Source: Rhodococcus sp040643435 (lineage in GTDB: Bacteria > Actinomycetota > Actinomycetes > Mycobacteriales > Mycobacteriaceae). Taken from it: a stretch of DNA of 64,000 nt. Each line of letters begins with the position of its first letter. Position 1 is the first letter of the stretch. The notes below the pieces were generated by a model. The model was not told the DNA's origin and did not search any database. It saw only the letters and a list, made by a program, of their open reading frames with translations. Position numbers and translations under genes: made by a program. Below, piece by piece: positions 33,980 to 42,675 of the stretch. The stretch is taken from positions 124,001-188,000 of the forward strand of contig NZ_JBEYUH010000003.1 of assembly GCF_040643435.1 (NCBI RefSeq). The letters are read 5' to 3'.

Positions 33980-35329
33980 TCAGATGCCGGACGCACTGAG
34001 GGCGCGGGCGTAACTGCTGTCGGGCCGCGGAAGTCCGTAGTGGTCGCGCAATGTGGTTCCCGAGTACTCCGTGCGGAAGAGCCCCCGCTCCTGCAGGATC
34101 GGAACGACCGACGAGATGAAAGCTTCGAGTCCCTGCGGGTACTGCGGCGGCATGATGTTGAAGCCGTCCGCCGCACCGCCGGTGAACCACTGCTCGATGA
34201 TGTCGGCGATCTGCACGGCAGTGCCCGCGACGACGTTGTGGCCCCGGGCGCCGGCCAGTTTGTGCAACAGCTGGCGCAGGGTCGGCTGTTCGCGCTCGAC
34301 GATCTTCGCGAACACGAGGCGGCGGCTGTTGGTGTTGTCGGTGATGTCGCCGGCCCCGGCGAACAACTCCGCCGGGACCTTCTCGTCGAGTCCGAGCCCG
34401 GTAACGTCGATGCGTCCCATTTTCTGCAGTTGCCCGAGGCCGTAGTCGACGATGGTCAGCTCGTCGAACTCGCGCTGGAGGTCCCTCGCCTCTGCTTCGG
34501 TGGCGCCGATGAACGGGCTCAGACCGGGAAGGATCTTCACGTGGCCGGGATCGCGGCCGAGATCCCGCGCACGAGTCTTGATGTCGAGATAGAAGGCCTG
34601 TGCGTCCTCGATTCGCTGGTGGGCGGTGAAGATCGCCTCGGCGTACTCCGCCGCGAAGTCACGTCCGTCGTTGGAGGACCCGGCCTGGACCAGCACCGGG
34701 CGTCCTTGGGGTGATCGTGCGGAGCCGAACGGTCCACGCACACGGATGTATTCGCCTTCGACGTCGATCCGGTGGATCTTGTCGTGGTCGGCATAGACAC
34801 CGGCCTCCTTGTCGATCACTACGGCGTCGTCCTCCCATGAATCCCACAATTTGATTGTGGCATCGACGAATTCGCGGGCACGTGCATAGCGTTCCCGCAC
34901 ATCCGGATGGCCGGTGAGACCGAAATTTGCGGCAGCGGCATCGGTCGCAGTGGTGACGATGTTCCAGGCCGCGCGACCGCCGGAGATGTGATCGAGGGAG
35001 GAGAACAGGCGCGCGAGATTGTAGGGCTCGTAATAGGTGGTCGAGGCGGTGGCGATCAGACCGAGATGCGTGGTGGCCGTGGCCATCGCGACGAGCGTCG
35101 TGATCGGTTCGAGTCCGTAGTCGGGGCGGTACCGCACTTCGGTGCGCAGTGCGGGTCCGTCCGCGAAGAACACGGCGTCCAGCTTGGCGCTCTCGGCCAG
35201 TCGCGCGAGTTCCTGGAAGTAGGTCACATCGTAGATGCGTTCGGGCACACTGCCGGGGTGACGCCACGACGCCTCGTGGTGACCGGTGGGGTAGATGAAT
35301 GCGTTGAGGTTCAGTCGGCGGTCGGTCAC
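33980..35329 (-). CDS. FMN-dependent monooxygenase, NtaA/SnaA/DszA family
   Basis: A 449-residue flavin monooxygenase of the luciferase-like superfamily, NtaA/SnaA/DszA/SoxA branch, which uses reduced FMN supplied by a separate reductase. Family segments are NLNAFIYPTGHHEASWRHP, ASTTYYEPYNLARLFSSLDH, SGGRAAWNIVTT and GRPVLVQAGSS. Members open C-S or C-N bonds in sulfonates, sulfones, nitrilotriacetate or similar. Being placed between a binding protein and a permease of the sulfonate class suggests desulfonation of an imported organosulfur compound. No flavin reductase is in the operon. Confidence 0.88.
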   Translation of the reverse strand: MTDRRLNLNAFIYPTGHHEASWRHPGSVPERIYDVTYFQELARLAESAKLDAVFFADGPALRTEVRYRPDYGLEPITTLVAMATATTHLGLIATASTTYYEPYNLARLFSSLDHISGGRAAWNIVTTATDAAAANFGLTGHPDVRERYARAREFVDATIKLWDSWEDDAVVIDKEAGVYADHDKIHRIDVEGEYIRVRGPFGSARSPQGRPVLVQAGSSNDGRDFAAEYAEAIFTAHQRIEDAQAFYLDIKTRARDLGRDPGHVKILPGLSPFIGATEAEARDLQREFDELTIVDYGLGQLQKMGRIDVTGLGLDEKVPAELFAGAGDITDNTNSRRLVFAKIVEREQPTLRQLLHKLAGARGHNVVAGTAVQIADIIEQWFTGGAADGFNIMPPQYPQGLEAFISSVVPILQERGLFRTEYSGTTLRDHYGLPRPDSSYARALSASGI

Positions 35330-35344
35330 GGAAATCTCCTCGAA

Positions 35345-36400
35345 TCAATCACGGGTGTGGGTGGCGCCGATCTCGGCGACGGCGGCAGCGACGACCTCGT
35401 CGAATCGCAGGTCGAATGCGTCGGCGGCATCGACGGGCCGGGGCAGTTCACCCGCGGCATCGATCACGTCGACGGTCTGTTGCGCAACGGCGATGAGGTC
35501 CTCGTCGAGGCGGGGGAAGGAGGTGGGGCCGCTCGCGTCGAGGATGCGCTGTCCGTCCGCGACGTCGAGTCCCTGGCTCTTCACGAAGTACTCGTCGATC
35601 CACGCATCGCGGTTGTCGTTCGTCCAATCGACCGCGGTGATGTATGCGGTGACGTACGCGCGGATCGCGGCGGCGGTGGCGGGGTCCGACAGTGCCTTGT
35701 CGCTCGAGTACAGATAGGAGACGCCGTCGCTGAGGTCACCGGTCTCCGTGCGGGGCAGGGCTGTCGCGCCAGGGGTCTGCATGTACCGGGAGAAGACAGG
35801 TTCACTCATCGGTGCCGCATCTATCTGGTTCGAGCGCAGCGCATCGGGAAAGTCGGGCAACGCCATCGGTACGAGTGTCACGTCATCGACGGCCAACCCC
35901 GCCTTGTCGAGCGCGCGGAGGACGAACGCCTGCTGCGAGGTGCCCTCGGCGTAGCCGATTCGTCTGCCCTTCAGATCGGCGAGAGATTCGATGTTCGAAG
36001 CGCCGGGAGCGATCCCCATGTTCAGACCGTTGTCCGTCTGCAGTGCGGCGACGACGCGGACGTCGTCACCGGCCACAAGTGACTGGATCGCCATGATCTC
36101 GCCGGCCCACGCCACGTCCACAGCGTCGGCGCGGAACGCTTCGAGAATGGACGGGGCGCCCTGGAAGGTGGCGAACTCGTACTCGAACGGGAGGGACGCG
36201 AGCTGCCCGGAGGCGGCGAGCGCGACCTGCTGACGTTCACTCTGATCGGCGACGACGATCTTCGTGCCGGCAGGGATGTCGGTGGGTAGCGCGCGGTCGG
36301 AACCGAGGCCGTCTCCCGGCGAGCCGGAACTACACGCAGCGACCGCGGTCAGAACAAGCGCGACGATGGCCGTCGATCCGGCACGACGTAGACGGGGCAT
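35345..36400 (-). CDS. ABC transporter substrate-binding lipoprotein (SsuA/TauA-like)
   Basis: A 351-residue binding lipoprotein with signal and lipobox TAVAAC (Cys23). The mature domain has the NMT1/SsuA features: IVVADQSERQQ, PSILEAFRADAVDVAWAGE, GRRIGYAEGTSQQAFVLRAL. It captures the substrate outside the membrane for the SsuB/SsuC-like transporter. The ATG at 36400 has GAGGA at good spacing; an in-frame GTG at 36412 adds four residues. It is the first gene of the operon. I found no riboswitch or clear operator in the 228 bp before the divergent acyltransferase gene. Confidence 0.9.
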   Translation of the reverse strand: MPRLRRAGSTAIVALVLTAVAACSSGSPGDGLGSDRALPTDIPAGTKIVVADQSERQQVALAASGQLASLPFEYEFATFQGAPSILEAFRADAVDVAWAGEIMAIQSLVAGDDVRVVAALQTDNGLNMGIAPGASNIESLADLKGRRIGYAEGTSQQAFVLRALDKAGLAVDDVTLVPMALPDFPDALRSNQIDAAPMSEPVFSRYMQTPGATALPRTETGDLSDGVSYLYSSDKALSDPATAAAIRAYVTAYITAVDWTNDNRDAWIDEYFVKSQGLDVADGQRILDASGPTSFPRLDEDLIAVAQQTVDVIDAAGELPRPVDAADAFDLRFDEVVAAAVAEIGATHTRD

Positions 36401-36628
36401 GTACTTCCTCACGATTTCGAGCGACGGTCGGTCACGCTTCGACGGCGGTCGAAGCCGTCACTGATCCTGGTTGCAGCGACGGCGCTGAACCAGGCTTTGC
36501 CTCAGCGTGAGCAAAAGGTCCCCGCCCCCGGCGGGTGCGGCCACCGGTGGCCCGATATCACCGATATGTGCGCACCCGGAGGGTTACTGTGCGGGGGACG
36601 AGCCCTACCTTCCCGGGAGGTGACGCGT

Positions 36629-38110
36629 ATGAGTGCGGACGACAGGCGCATGTCGCAGGCGGATCTGATGTCGTGGCGGATGGAGGAGGATCCGGTTCTC
36701 CGGTCCACCATCGTCGCGGTCGCCCTGCTCGACCGCTCGCCTGATCCGGATCGCTTCGTCAAGATGATGGACCGGGGAACACGCGCGGTGCCGAGCTTCC
36801 GTCGCAAGCTCGTCGAATCCGCATTCGGGCAAACTCCGCCTCGATGGGTGGATGACCCCGACTTCGATCTGTCCTGGCATCTGCGGCGGATCGCCCTCCC
36901 GCATCCCGGCGGACTCGATGCCGTGCTCCCACTCGTACGTGCCGCGGCCATGACGGCGTTCGACAAGGACCGTCCGCTGTGGGAGTCGACGATCGTCGAC
37001 GGCCTGGACGGCGGTCGTGCCGCAGTCGTCCTCAAAGTGCACCACGCGCTCACCGACGGGATCGGCGGCATCCAGATAGCCAACGAGATGGTCGATTTCG
37101 AGCGTGAGGGTACCGACCGCGGACCACTTCCGGAGAGCCCTCCGCCCGCGGGCCCTGCATCGGACATCGCCGATTCCGTGAACTGGTATCTCTCTACGGC
37201 CGGCAGTGCGCTGAGCCGGGGCGTGCCGTGGCTCGCGCGCTCGGGTCTCCGGTCGGTGACGAATCCTGTGTCGGCACTGCGCACTGCCCTGAAGACCGCC
37301 GGTTCGACGGCTCGCTTCGCGCGTCCGGTGGTCACGACGCGGTCGCCGGTGATGGTCGGCCGCAGCACGGTTCGGGAGGTCGCCGCCCTCGACCTGCCGC
37401 TCGATGCTCTGCGACGTGCCGGACGGGCGGTGGACGCATCACTCAACGACGCATTTCTGGCCGGAATCCTGTTGGGATTGAGGAGCTATCACGCTCGTCA
37501 CGGCGCGCAGGTCGCGGAATTGATGACGACACTTCCGATCAATCTCCGTCGGGAGGGCGATGCCATCGGCGGCAACAAGATCACGCTGGCCCGTTTCGCG
37601 CTCCCTCTGGACGTTGCCGAACCCGTCGCGCTGATGCACAGGGTGGGCCGGATCGTGCGTTCCTGGCGGGACGAACCCGCCGTGCCGCTGTCCTCGGCCA
37701 TCGCGGGGGTGTTGAACGTGCTCCCGGCCGGGATTCTGGGGGGAATCCTGCGGCACATCGACTTTCTCGCTTCCAATGTTCCCGGCTCCCCTGTCCCGTT
37801 CTACATGGCCGGGGCAGAGGTTCTGAGGTACTACCCGTTCGCTCCCACCATCGGTTCGGCGGTCAACATCACGTTGATGTCCCACACGAACCACTGCTGT
37901 ATCGGCATCAATGTGGATACCGCAGCGGTTCCCGACCTTCCGGTCCTCGTCGAATCGATGGCGGAGGGATTCTGCGACGTGCTGGCAATCGGGGCCGGAC
38001 CGGACGAACTACCCCCCATCGAGACGACGCTGTCCGTCGCGACGAAGCCGGGTACCCTGATCGGTCCGGAAGATCGTGTACCCGTGTACGGGGGTCTCCT
38101 CCGAGGGTGA
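36629..38110 (+). CDS. Wax ester synthase/diacylglycerol acyltransferase (WS/DGAT, Atf)
   Basis: A 493-residue acyltransferase that makes triacylglycerol or wax esters from acyl-CoA. The active-site motif HHxxxDG is HHALTDG (His138, His139, Asp143) inside KVHHALTDGIGG. The N-terminus starts MSADDRRMSQADLMSWRMEEDP, near the usual family N-terminus, with GGGAGGTGACG in front of the ATG; the frame upstream of 36629 is not conserved. The C-terminal lobe has NVPGSPVPFYMAGA and PFAPTIGSAVNITLMSH. Rhodococci carry many such genes for lipid storage. It stands alone, divergent from the ABC operon. Confidence 0.93.
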   Translation: MSADDRRMSQADLMSWRMEEDPVLRSTIVAVALLDRSPDPDRFVKMMDRGTRAVPSFRRKLVESAFGQTPPRWVDDPDFDLSWHLRRIALPHPGGLDAVLPLVRAAAMTAFDKDRPLWESTIVDGLDGGRAAVVLKVHHALTDGIGGIQIANEMVDFEREGTDRGPLPESPPPAGPASDIADSVNWYLSTAGSALSRGVPWLARSGLRSVTNPVSALRTALKTAGSTARFARPVVTTRSPVMVGRSTVREVAALDLPLDALRRAGRAVDASLNDAFLAGILLGLRSYHARHGAQVAELMTTLPINLRREGDAIGGNKITLARFALPLDVAEPVALMHRVGRIVRSWRDEPAVPLSSAIAGVLNVLPAGILGGILRHIDFLASNVPGSPVPFYMAGAEVLRYYPFAPTIGSAVNITLMSHTNHCCIGINVDTAAVPDLPVLVESMAEGFCDVLAIGAGPDELPPIETTLSVATKPGTLIGPEDRVPVYGGLLRG

Positions 38111-38172
38111 GGGGCCGGACAGCGTCTGTGCCGCAATCGATCCGGTCCGTGCTGCCGGTTGCTCCGCGACGC

Positions 38173-39540
38173 CTACAGCACGTCGAAGTGTCGTTCGGCG
38201 AGAACGCCCATGGCGGAGCGCATCTGCTGGGTACGTCCTGCAATCTGGCGTGCGAAGACATTCAGGACGTCACCGATGGGAATCTCTCCGGCCAGGTGAC
38301 GTTCGACGAGCACGGTGGTGCCGTCGGCCACGGTGTCGGGTCGTGATCCCAGCGCGGCTTCGAGATCACTCACATCCCGTTCGGTGATGCGATCGGCGTA
38401 CCTGTCGGCGTCTCGGAGGTATTTGAGGATGCGGGCGAGTCCCTTGCTGCGCTGGATGACGAAGGCGTCCTCGCTGCGCGGCACGATGATGTGCCGCAGC
38501 TGATCGAGTGCGGCGTCGTAGAGCCATTCGCGCTCGGTCGACTCGGCGTCGACGTCTGCCGGCGTATCGAGTTCGATGCCGAGGACGTCCGCGAGCGCCT
38601 CCACCAGAAGGCGACGGTGCAGAAGACCGTACGCCAACGCATTTCCTACCTCCGACAGCGGATCCGGATGCACCGCACCACCCTGGCCGAGGATCACGAT
38701 GCGCAGCTCGGCGAGCACCCGGTAGTAACGCACACGATCGAGGTCGACGGTTGTCCCGGATGCGCGCTCGTAGTCGGCGAAGCGATCGTGGATGTCGGTG
38801 AACGGTTCCTGGACCGCGCGGGTGGTGACCCAGGCCAGGTCGTCGTGCGGGTCGCCGAGGTGTCCGAGTTCGAGATCGAGGACCGCGGTGACCCTGCCGT
38901 CCTCGTAGAGAAAGTTTCCCGGTCCGGTGTCCCCCTGGACGATGACCACGGGGCCGTCGACGTTCGGGATGTTCCGTTTCACCCAGGTCAGGGCAAGTTC
39001 GATCAGCGGGTCGGCCTTTGCGCCCGCGCCGCGGTAGACGGTCTCCCACACGTCGATCTCGTGGGCGACCAACTCCCGCAGGCCTGCGTCCGGATGCTGG
39101 TCGGGCAGGTGCAGTCGGCGCGGATCGACACGATGCATCTCTGCCAGGATGCGCATGAAGTCGGAGGCCACTGCCACCCGTTCCTGCTCGTCCCGGATGC
39201 GGGAGAACCAGGCCTGCCCGGGCACCCGTTCGGACAGGATCGCTTGTTCGGTGGGATGGACGCCGACGATGCGGGGCACTGGGACCGGGGAATCCTCGAA
39301 TGCGCGGTAGAAATGCGCTTCGCGGTGCAATGTGAACGGATCCCCCCGTTGTGCCGGATCGAGCCGGTCGTACCGCAGGAAGAGGGGAAGGACCGTGCCG
39401 TCCGGTGTCTCCACATCCACAATCCATGCCTCCCGCCGGCCTCCACCCGGCCGTCGGTCGACCTCCACGATGGTTCCGCCTGCCGTTTCGGCCACCCACG
39501 TGAGCAGGGCGGGCTCGAGCGCGCTTCGATTCTCGGTCAT
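38173..39540 (-). CDS. APH-family phosphotransferase (kinase-like)
   Basis: A 455-residue protein with an N-terminal aminoglycoside-phosphotransferase fold (about 30-330). The catalytic segment VIVQGDTGPGNFLY (Asp in QGD) and the DLELGHLGDPHDDLAW metal site are intact. The C-terminal ~120 residues are helical and unrecognised. APH-fold proteins of this kind are often not resistance enzymes; the related LvaA and ACAD10/11 kinase domains phosphorylate hydroxyacyl-CoAs. Given the neighbouring CoA-transferase and thiolase-like genes, hydroxyacyl-CoA kinase activity is a reasonable inference. It is divergent from the DUF35-thiolase gene across a palindrome. Confidence 0.8.
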   Translation of the reverse strand: MTENRSALEPALLTWVAETAGGTIVEVDRRPGGGRREAWIVDVETPDGTVLPLFLRYDRLDPAQRGDPFTLHREAHFYRAFEDSPVPVPRIVGVHPTEQAILSERVPGQAWFSRIRDEQERVAVASDFMRILAEMHRVDPRRLHLPDQHPDAGLRELVAHEIDVWETVYRGAGAKADPLIELALTWVKRNIPNVDGPVVIVQGDTGPGNFLYEDGRVTAVLDLELGHLGDPHDDLAWVTTRAVQEPFTDIHDRFADYERASGTTVDLDRVRYYRVLAELRIVILGQGGAVHPDPLSEVGNALAYGLLHRRLLVEALADVLGIELDTPADVDAESTEREWLYDAALDQLRHIIVPRSEDAFVIQRSKGLARILKYLRDADRYADRITERDVSDLEAALGSRPDTVADGTTVLVERHLAGEIPIGDVLNVFARQIAGRTQQMRSAMGVLAERHFDVL

Positions 39541-39688
39541 CTTCGTGCCTGCTCCTTCGTGCGCTGTCGCCGCGCTGGTCGTGCACTAGGTTATATATCT
39601 CGAAGGAATCTGTGCAGTATTCCTCCAGTTTCCGCCCGGCTGCGGTCATGCAGTGACGTAAGTCATAGTCGGTGCTAGCATTCGTGCT

Positions 39689-39704
39689 CAAGTTATCTAA
39701 CTTG
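39689..39704. promoter_or_regulatory. TetR-type operator between the APH-like and DUF35-thiolase genes
   Basis: CAAGTTATCTAACTTG is a perfect 16-bp palindrome, followed by GTAAA. The 11-mer AACTTGGTAAA (39699-39709) recurs exactly at 43430-43440 before the divergent TetR/ferredoxin genes. This suggests the TetR encoded at 42676-43368 controls both promoters. Confidence 0.6.
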
Positions 39705-39720
39705 GTAAACGGGCAGAGGG

Positions 39721-41379
39721 GTGAATGTGGGGGATTCTCGCAGGCCGTTGCCTCAACCCACGCTGACCACGGCCGGGTTCTGGGCGTCCGGAGCCGAGGG
39801 TGTCCTGAAGGTCGCCGAGTGCGGGGCCTGCGGGAAACGGATGCACCCCACGGCGGTGCTGTGTTCGGAGTGCGGTTCGCGTGACATTGCGCTCCAACCG
39901 GTCTCGGGACGTGCGGTCGTCGTCGGCGCAACGGTCAACGTCCAGCAGTGGCTTCCGGGTCTCCCGCCGCCCTACGTCGTCGCGATCGTGGCACTGGACG
40001 AGGACTCGAGCGTCCGTCTGACGACGAACATCGTCGGATGTGAACCGGGCGAGGTCGCGGTGGGGGACCGGGTACGGGTCGTCTTCGAACAGGTCGCCGA
40101 CGACATCTGGTTGCCGTTGTTCGAACCCGATCCCGATGCGGGAGGCGCACCCGGACCGCTGCCGGAACCCGAGGAGCGGAAGCCGAATCTTTGCGGTCCG
40201 GTCACGCCCGCCAAGTTCGAGGACCGGGTCGCGATCACCGGAGTGGGCCAGTCTGCGGTCGGGCGCCGGTTGATGGTGGATCCACTGACACTGACCGTCG
40301 ATGCGTGCCTGCGTGCGGTCGATGATGCCGGTCTGACCCTCGCCGACATAGACGGACTCTCGACCTATCCCGGCGCGGCGCCCGGGGGCATCTCCGAAGG
40401 CGGCATCATGCCCGTCGAACAGGCACTTCGAGTTCGCCCGGTCTGGGTGAACGGTGGCGGCGACCTGCCGGGCCAGAATGGATCGATCATCGCGGCGATG
40501 CTCGCCGTCGCCTCGGGCCTGTGCCGTCATGTGCTGTGCTTCCGCACCGTATGGGAGTCGACACATGCGGAACTGGTGAAGGCCGGGAAGTGGTCGTCCG
40601 GTGGTGGCAGAGCCTCGGGCATGCTCGAGTTCCGGCACCCCTTCGGCGCGATGTCCGCCGCCAACTGGATCGCGTGCCAGGCTTCGCACTATTTCCACCG
40701 CTACGGCGACGCCAAGGATGCGCTGGGGGCGATCGCGGTCACGGCCCGCGACAATGCATCGGCCAATCCCGAAGCGGTGTACCGCGATCCGATCACGATC
40801 GACGACTATCTCTCCGCCCGCGTCGTTTCGACCCCCTTCGGTCTGTACGACTGCGACGTACCGGTCGACGGGGCCGTGGCCGTCGTCGTGTCGGCCGTCG
40901 ACGCAGCAGAGGACCTTCGGCATGCGCCCGTGCTCGTCGAAGCCGTCGGTACTCGGATCACGGAGAACCTGTCCTGGGACCAGGGCACGCTCACACACCT
41001 TCCGCAATCGCTCGGTCCCGCCGCGCACCTGTGGAGTCGCACGGATCTGCGGCCGGGCGACGTCGATGTCGCGTTGCTGTACGACGGATTCACCTTCAAT
41101 GCGCTGTCGTGGCTCGAAGGGCTCGGGTTCTGCGAGTTCGGGGCCGCCGCCGACTTCATCGACGGCGGCAAGGGCATCGGCGTCGACGGAGTGCTGCCTC
41201 TCAACCCACACGGTGGCCAGTTGTCGGCCGGCCGGACCCACGGCTACGGCTTCGTCCGGGAGGCGGTGCTGCAACTGAGGGGGCAGGCACCCGGCCGGCA
41301 GGTCTCCGACGCGAGGGTCGCGGTCGTCACTGCCGGTGGTGGCGTGCCATCGGGCGCGATGCTCCTCCGAACTCGATAA
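39721..41379 (+). CDS. DUF35 zinc-ribbon/OB-fold fused to thiolase-like (aldolase-like) domain
   Basis: A 552-residue fusion. The first ~165 residues are a DUF35 acyl-CoA-binding module with a zinc ribbon (Cys34, Cys37, Cys48, Cys51) and an OB fold. The rest is a SCP2/Ltp2-like thiolase domain, but where a thiolase has its nucleophilic cysteine there is VNGGGDLPGQNGS, so it likely lacks true thiolase activity. The late motifs YDGFTFNALSWLEGLGF and NPHGGQLSAGRTHGYG fit steroid side-chain retro-aldolases (Ltp2 plus DUF35). An in-frame GTG at 39727 has better GAGGGG spacing than the GTG at 39721. A CoA-transferase gene follows. Confidence 0.82.
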   Translation: MNVGDSRRPLPQPTLTTAGFWASGAEGVLKVAECGACGKRMHPTAVLCSECGSRDIALQPVSGRAVVVGATVNVQQWLPGLPPPYVVAIVALDEDSSVRLTTNIVGCEPGEVAVGDRVRVVFEQVADDIWLPLFEPDPDAGGAPGPLPEPEERKPNLCGPVTPAKFEDRVAITGVGQSAVGRRLMVDPLTLTVDACLRAVDDAGLTLADIDGLSTYPGAAPGGISEGGIMPVEQALRVRPVWVNGGGDLPGQNGSIIAAMLAVASGLCRHVLCFRTVWESTHAELVKAGKWSSGGGRASGMLEFRHPFGAMSAANWIACQASHYFHRYGDAKDALGAIAVTARDNASANPEAVYRDPITIDDYLSARVVSTPFGLYDCDVPVDGAVAVVVSAVDAAEDLRHAPVLVEAVGTRITENLSWDQGTLTHLPQSLGPAAHLWSRTDLRPGDVDVALLYDGFTFNALSWLEGLGFCEFGAAADFIDGGKGIGVDGVLPLNPHGGQLSAGRTHGYGFVREAVLQLRGQAPGRQVSDARVAVVTAGGGVPSGAMLLRTR

Positions 41380-41433
41380 CGAACGCATTCTCGATTACCG
41401 AACGTCCGCACCCGGTCAGGATCAGGAGTCGTC

Positions 41434-42663
41434 ATGGATCGTCCCTTGGAAGGCATCCGCATACTCGAGGTCGCGCAGTTCACCTTCGTGCCCGCCGCCG
41501 GCGCGGTGCTCGCCGACTGGGGAGCCGACATCGTGAAGGTCGAGCACGCCGAGAACGGCGATGCCCAGCGCGGTCTCGTCCGGGTGCTCGGACTCGATGC
41601 GAGCAAGGCGGGATCGTCGTTCGCGCCGATCATGGAAGGGCCCAACCGCAGCAAACGGAGCATCGGGATCGATCTCGCCAATCCCGAGGCGCGACCCGTG
41701 CTCGAAGAGTTGATCCGGCGCAGCGACGTCTTCCTGACGAACTATCTTCCCGGCCCACGGGCCAAGCTCGCCATCACCCTCGACGACGTCCGGGCGATCA
41801 ACCCGAAGATCATCTATGTCACGGGCAGTGGTTTCGGCACCGAGGGCCCCGACGCCGACAAGGGTGCCTACGATGCGACGGCTTTCTGGGCACGCGGGGG
41901 GAGCGCCGACGGTGTGATGCCGCCCGACGCCGAGCACATGGCATTCATGCCCTCCGGTGCGTACGGCGACAACATCGGCGGCATGACCATCGCGGGCGGG
42001 ATCGCCGCAGCGATCGCCGGACGCGAACGCACCGGAGAACCGTCGGAAGTGGACGTGTCGCTGCTCGCGGTGGGGGCATGGGCCACTCAGTTCTCGGTCA
42101 ACCTGTCGCTGTTCACGGGTGGACGGCTGCCGAAGGTGCAACGCAAGACCGCCGCACCCGGCAACCCTCTCAGCGGCTCGTACCGCACCGCCGACGGGCG
42201 CTGGCTCCAGTTCTCGATGCTTCAGCCCACGCGCTACTGGAACGAATTCGTCACCGCCCTAGGGCTCGACGACCTCGTCGACGACCCTCGGTTCACGACG
42301 ATGGAGGCGATCTTCCAGCACGCCGAGGAGATCGGAAACCTGTTCGCGGACGCGATCGGGCAGCGCGACTACGACGACTGGCTCGAGGTGTTCGCGTCCC
42401 TGACCGGCCAGTGGGCGCCGGTGCAGGACGGTTGGGATCTCGGCCACGACGAGGCGCTCGTGGCGAACGGGCGGATCGTCGAGGTGGTCGATGCGGACGG
42501 CAAGCCCCAGAAGCTCGTGGCCAGCCCGGTCAAGTTCGACAAAGCCCTGGTACGGATGACCCGGGCACCCCAGTTCGCCGAACATACCGACGACATTCTG
42601 CGAGAACTCGGGTTCGACGACGACAAGCTCATCGAACTCAAGATCGCCGGTGCTGTGACGTGA
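41434..42663 (+). CDS. Family III CoA-transferase (CaiB/BaiF)
   Basis: A 409-residue CoA-transferase that moves CoA between acids via an aspartyl intermediate; the catalytic Asp is probably Asp147 in DKGAYDATAFWARGG. Typical strands are LEGIRILEVAQFTFVPAAG, LADWGADIVKVEH and NRSKRSIGIDLANPE, and the PSEVDVSLL segment is present. AGGAG precedes the ATG. It lies 54 bp after the DUF35-thiolase gene and is probably cotranscribed. It would activate the acid made by the downstream dehydrogenases. It ends 12 bp from the convergent TetR gene. Confidence 0.9.
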   Translation: MDRPLEGIRILEVAQFTFVPAAGAVLADWGADIVKVEHAENGDAQRGLVRVLGLDASKAGSSFAPIMEGPNRSKRSIGIDLANPEARPVLEELIRRSDVFLTNYLPGPRAKLAITLDDVRAINPKIIYVTGSGFGTEGPDADKGAYDATAFWARGGSADGVMPPDAEHMAFMPSGAYGDNIGGMTIAGGIAAAIAGRERTGEPSEVDVSLLAVGAWATQFSVNLSLFTGGRLPKVQRKTAAPGNPLSGSYRTADGRWLQFSMLQPTRYWNEFVTALGLDDLVDDPRFTTMEAIFQHAEEIGNLFADAIGQRDYDDWLEVFASLTGQWAPVQDGWDLGHDEALVANGRIVEVVDADGKPQKLVASPVKFDKALVRMTRAPQFAEHTDDILRELGFDDDKLIELKIAGAVT

Positions 42664-42675
42664 TCCGGCCCTCGA

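Noticed and set aside
36401..36628. Riboswitch or sulfur-control RNA before the ABC operon
   Set aside because: No SAM or other riboswitch core could be recognised in this gap.
38173..39540. Aminoglycoside resistance gene
   Set aside because: The APH fold alone does not show antibiotic kinase activity; the length, the C-terminal domain and the CoA-ester neighbours point to metabolism.
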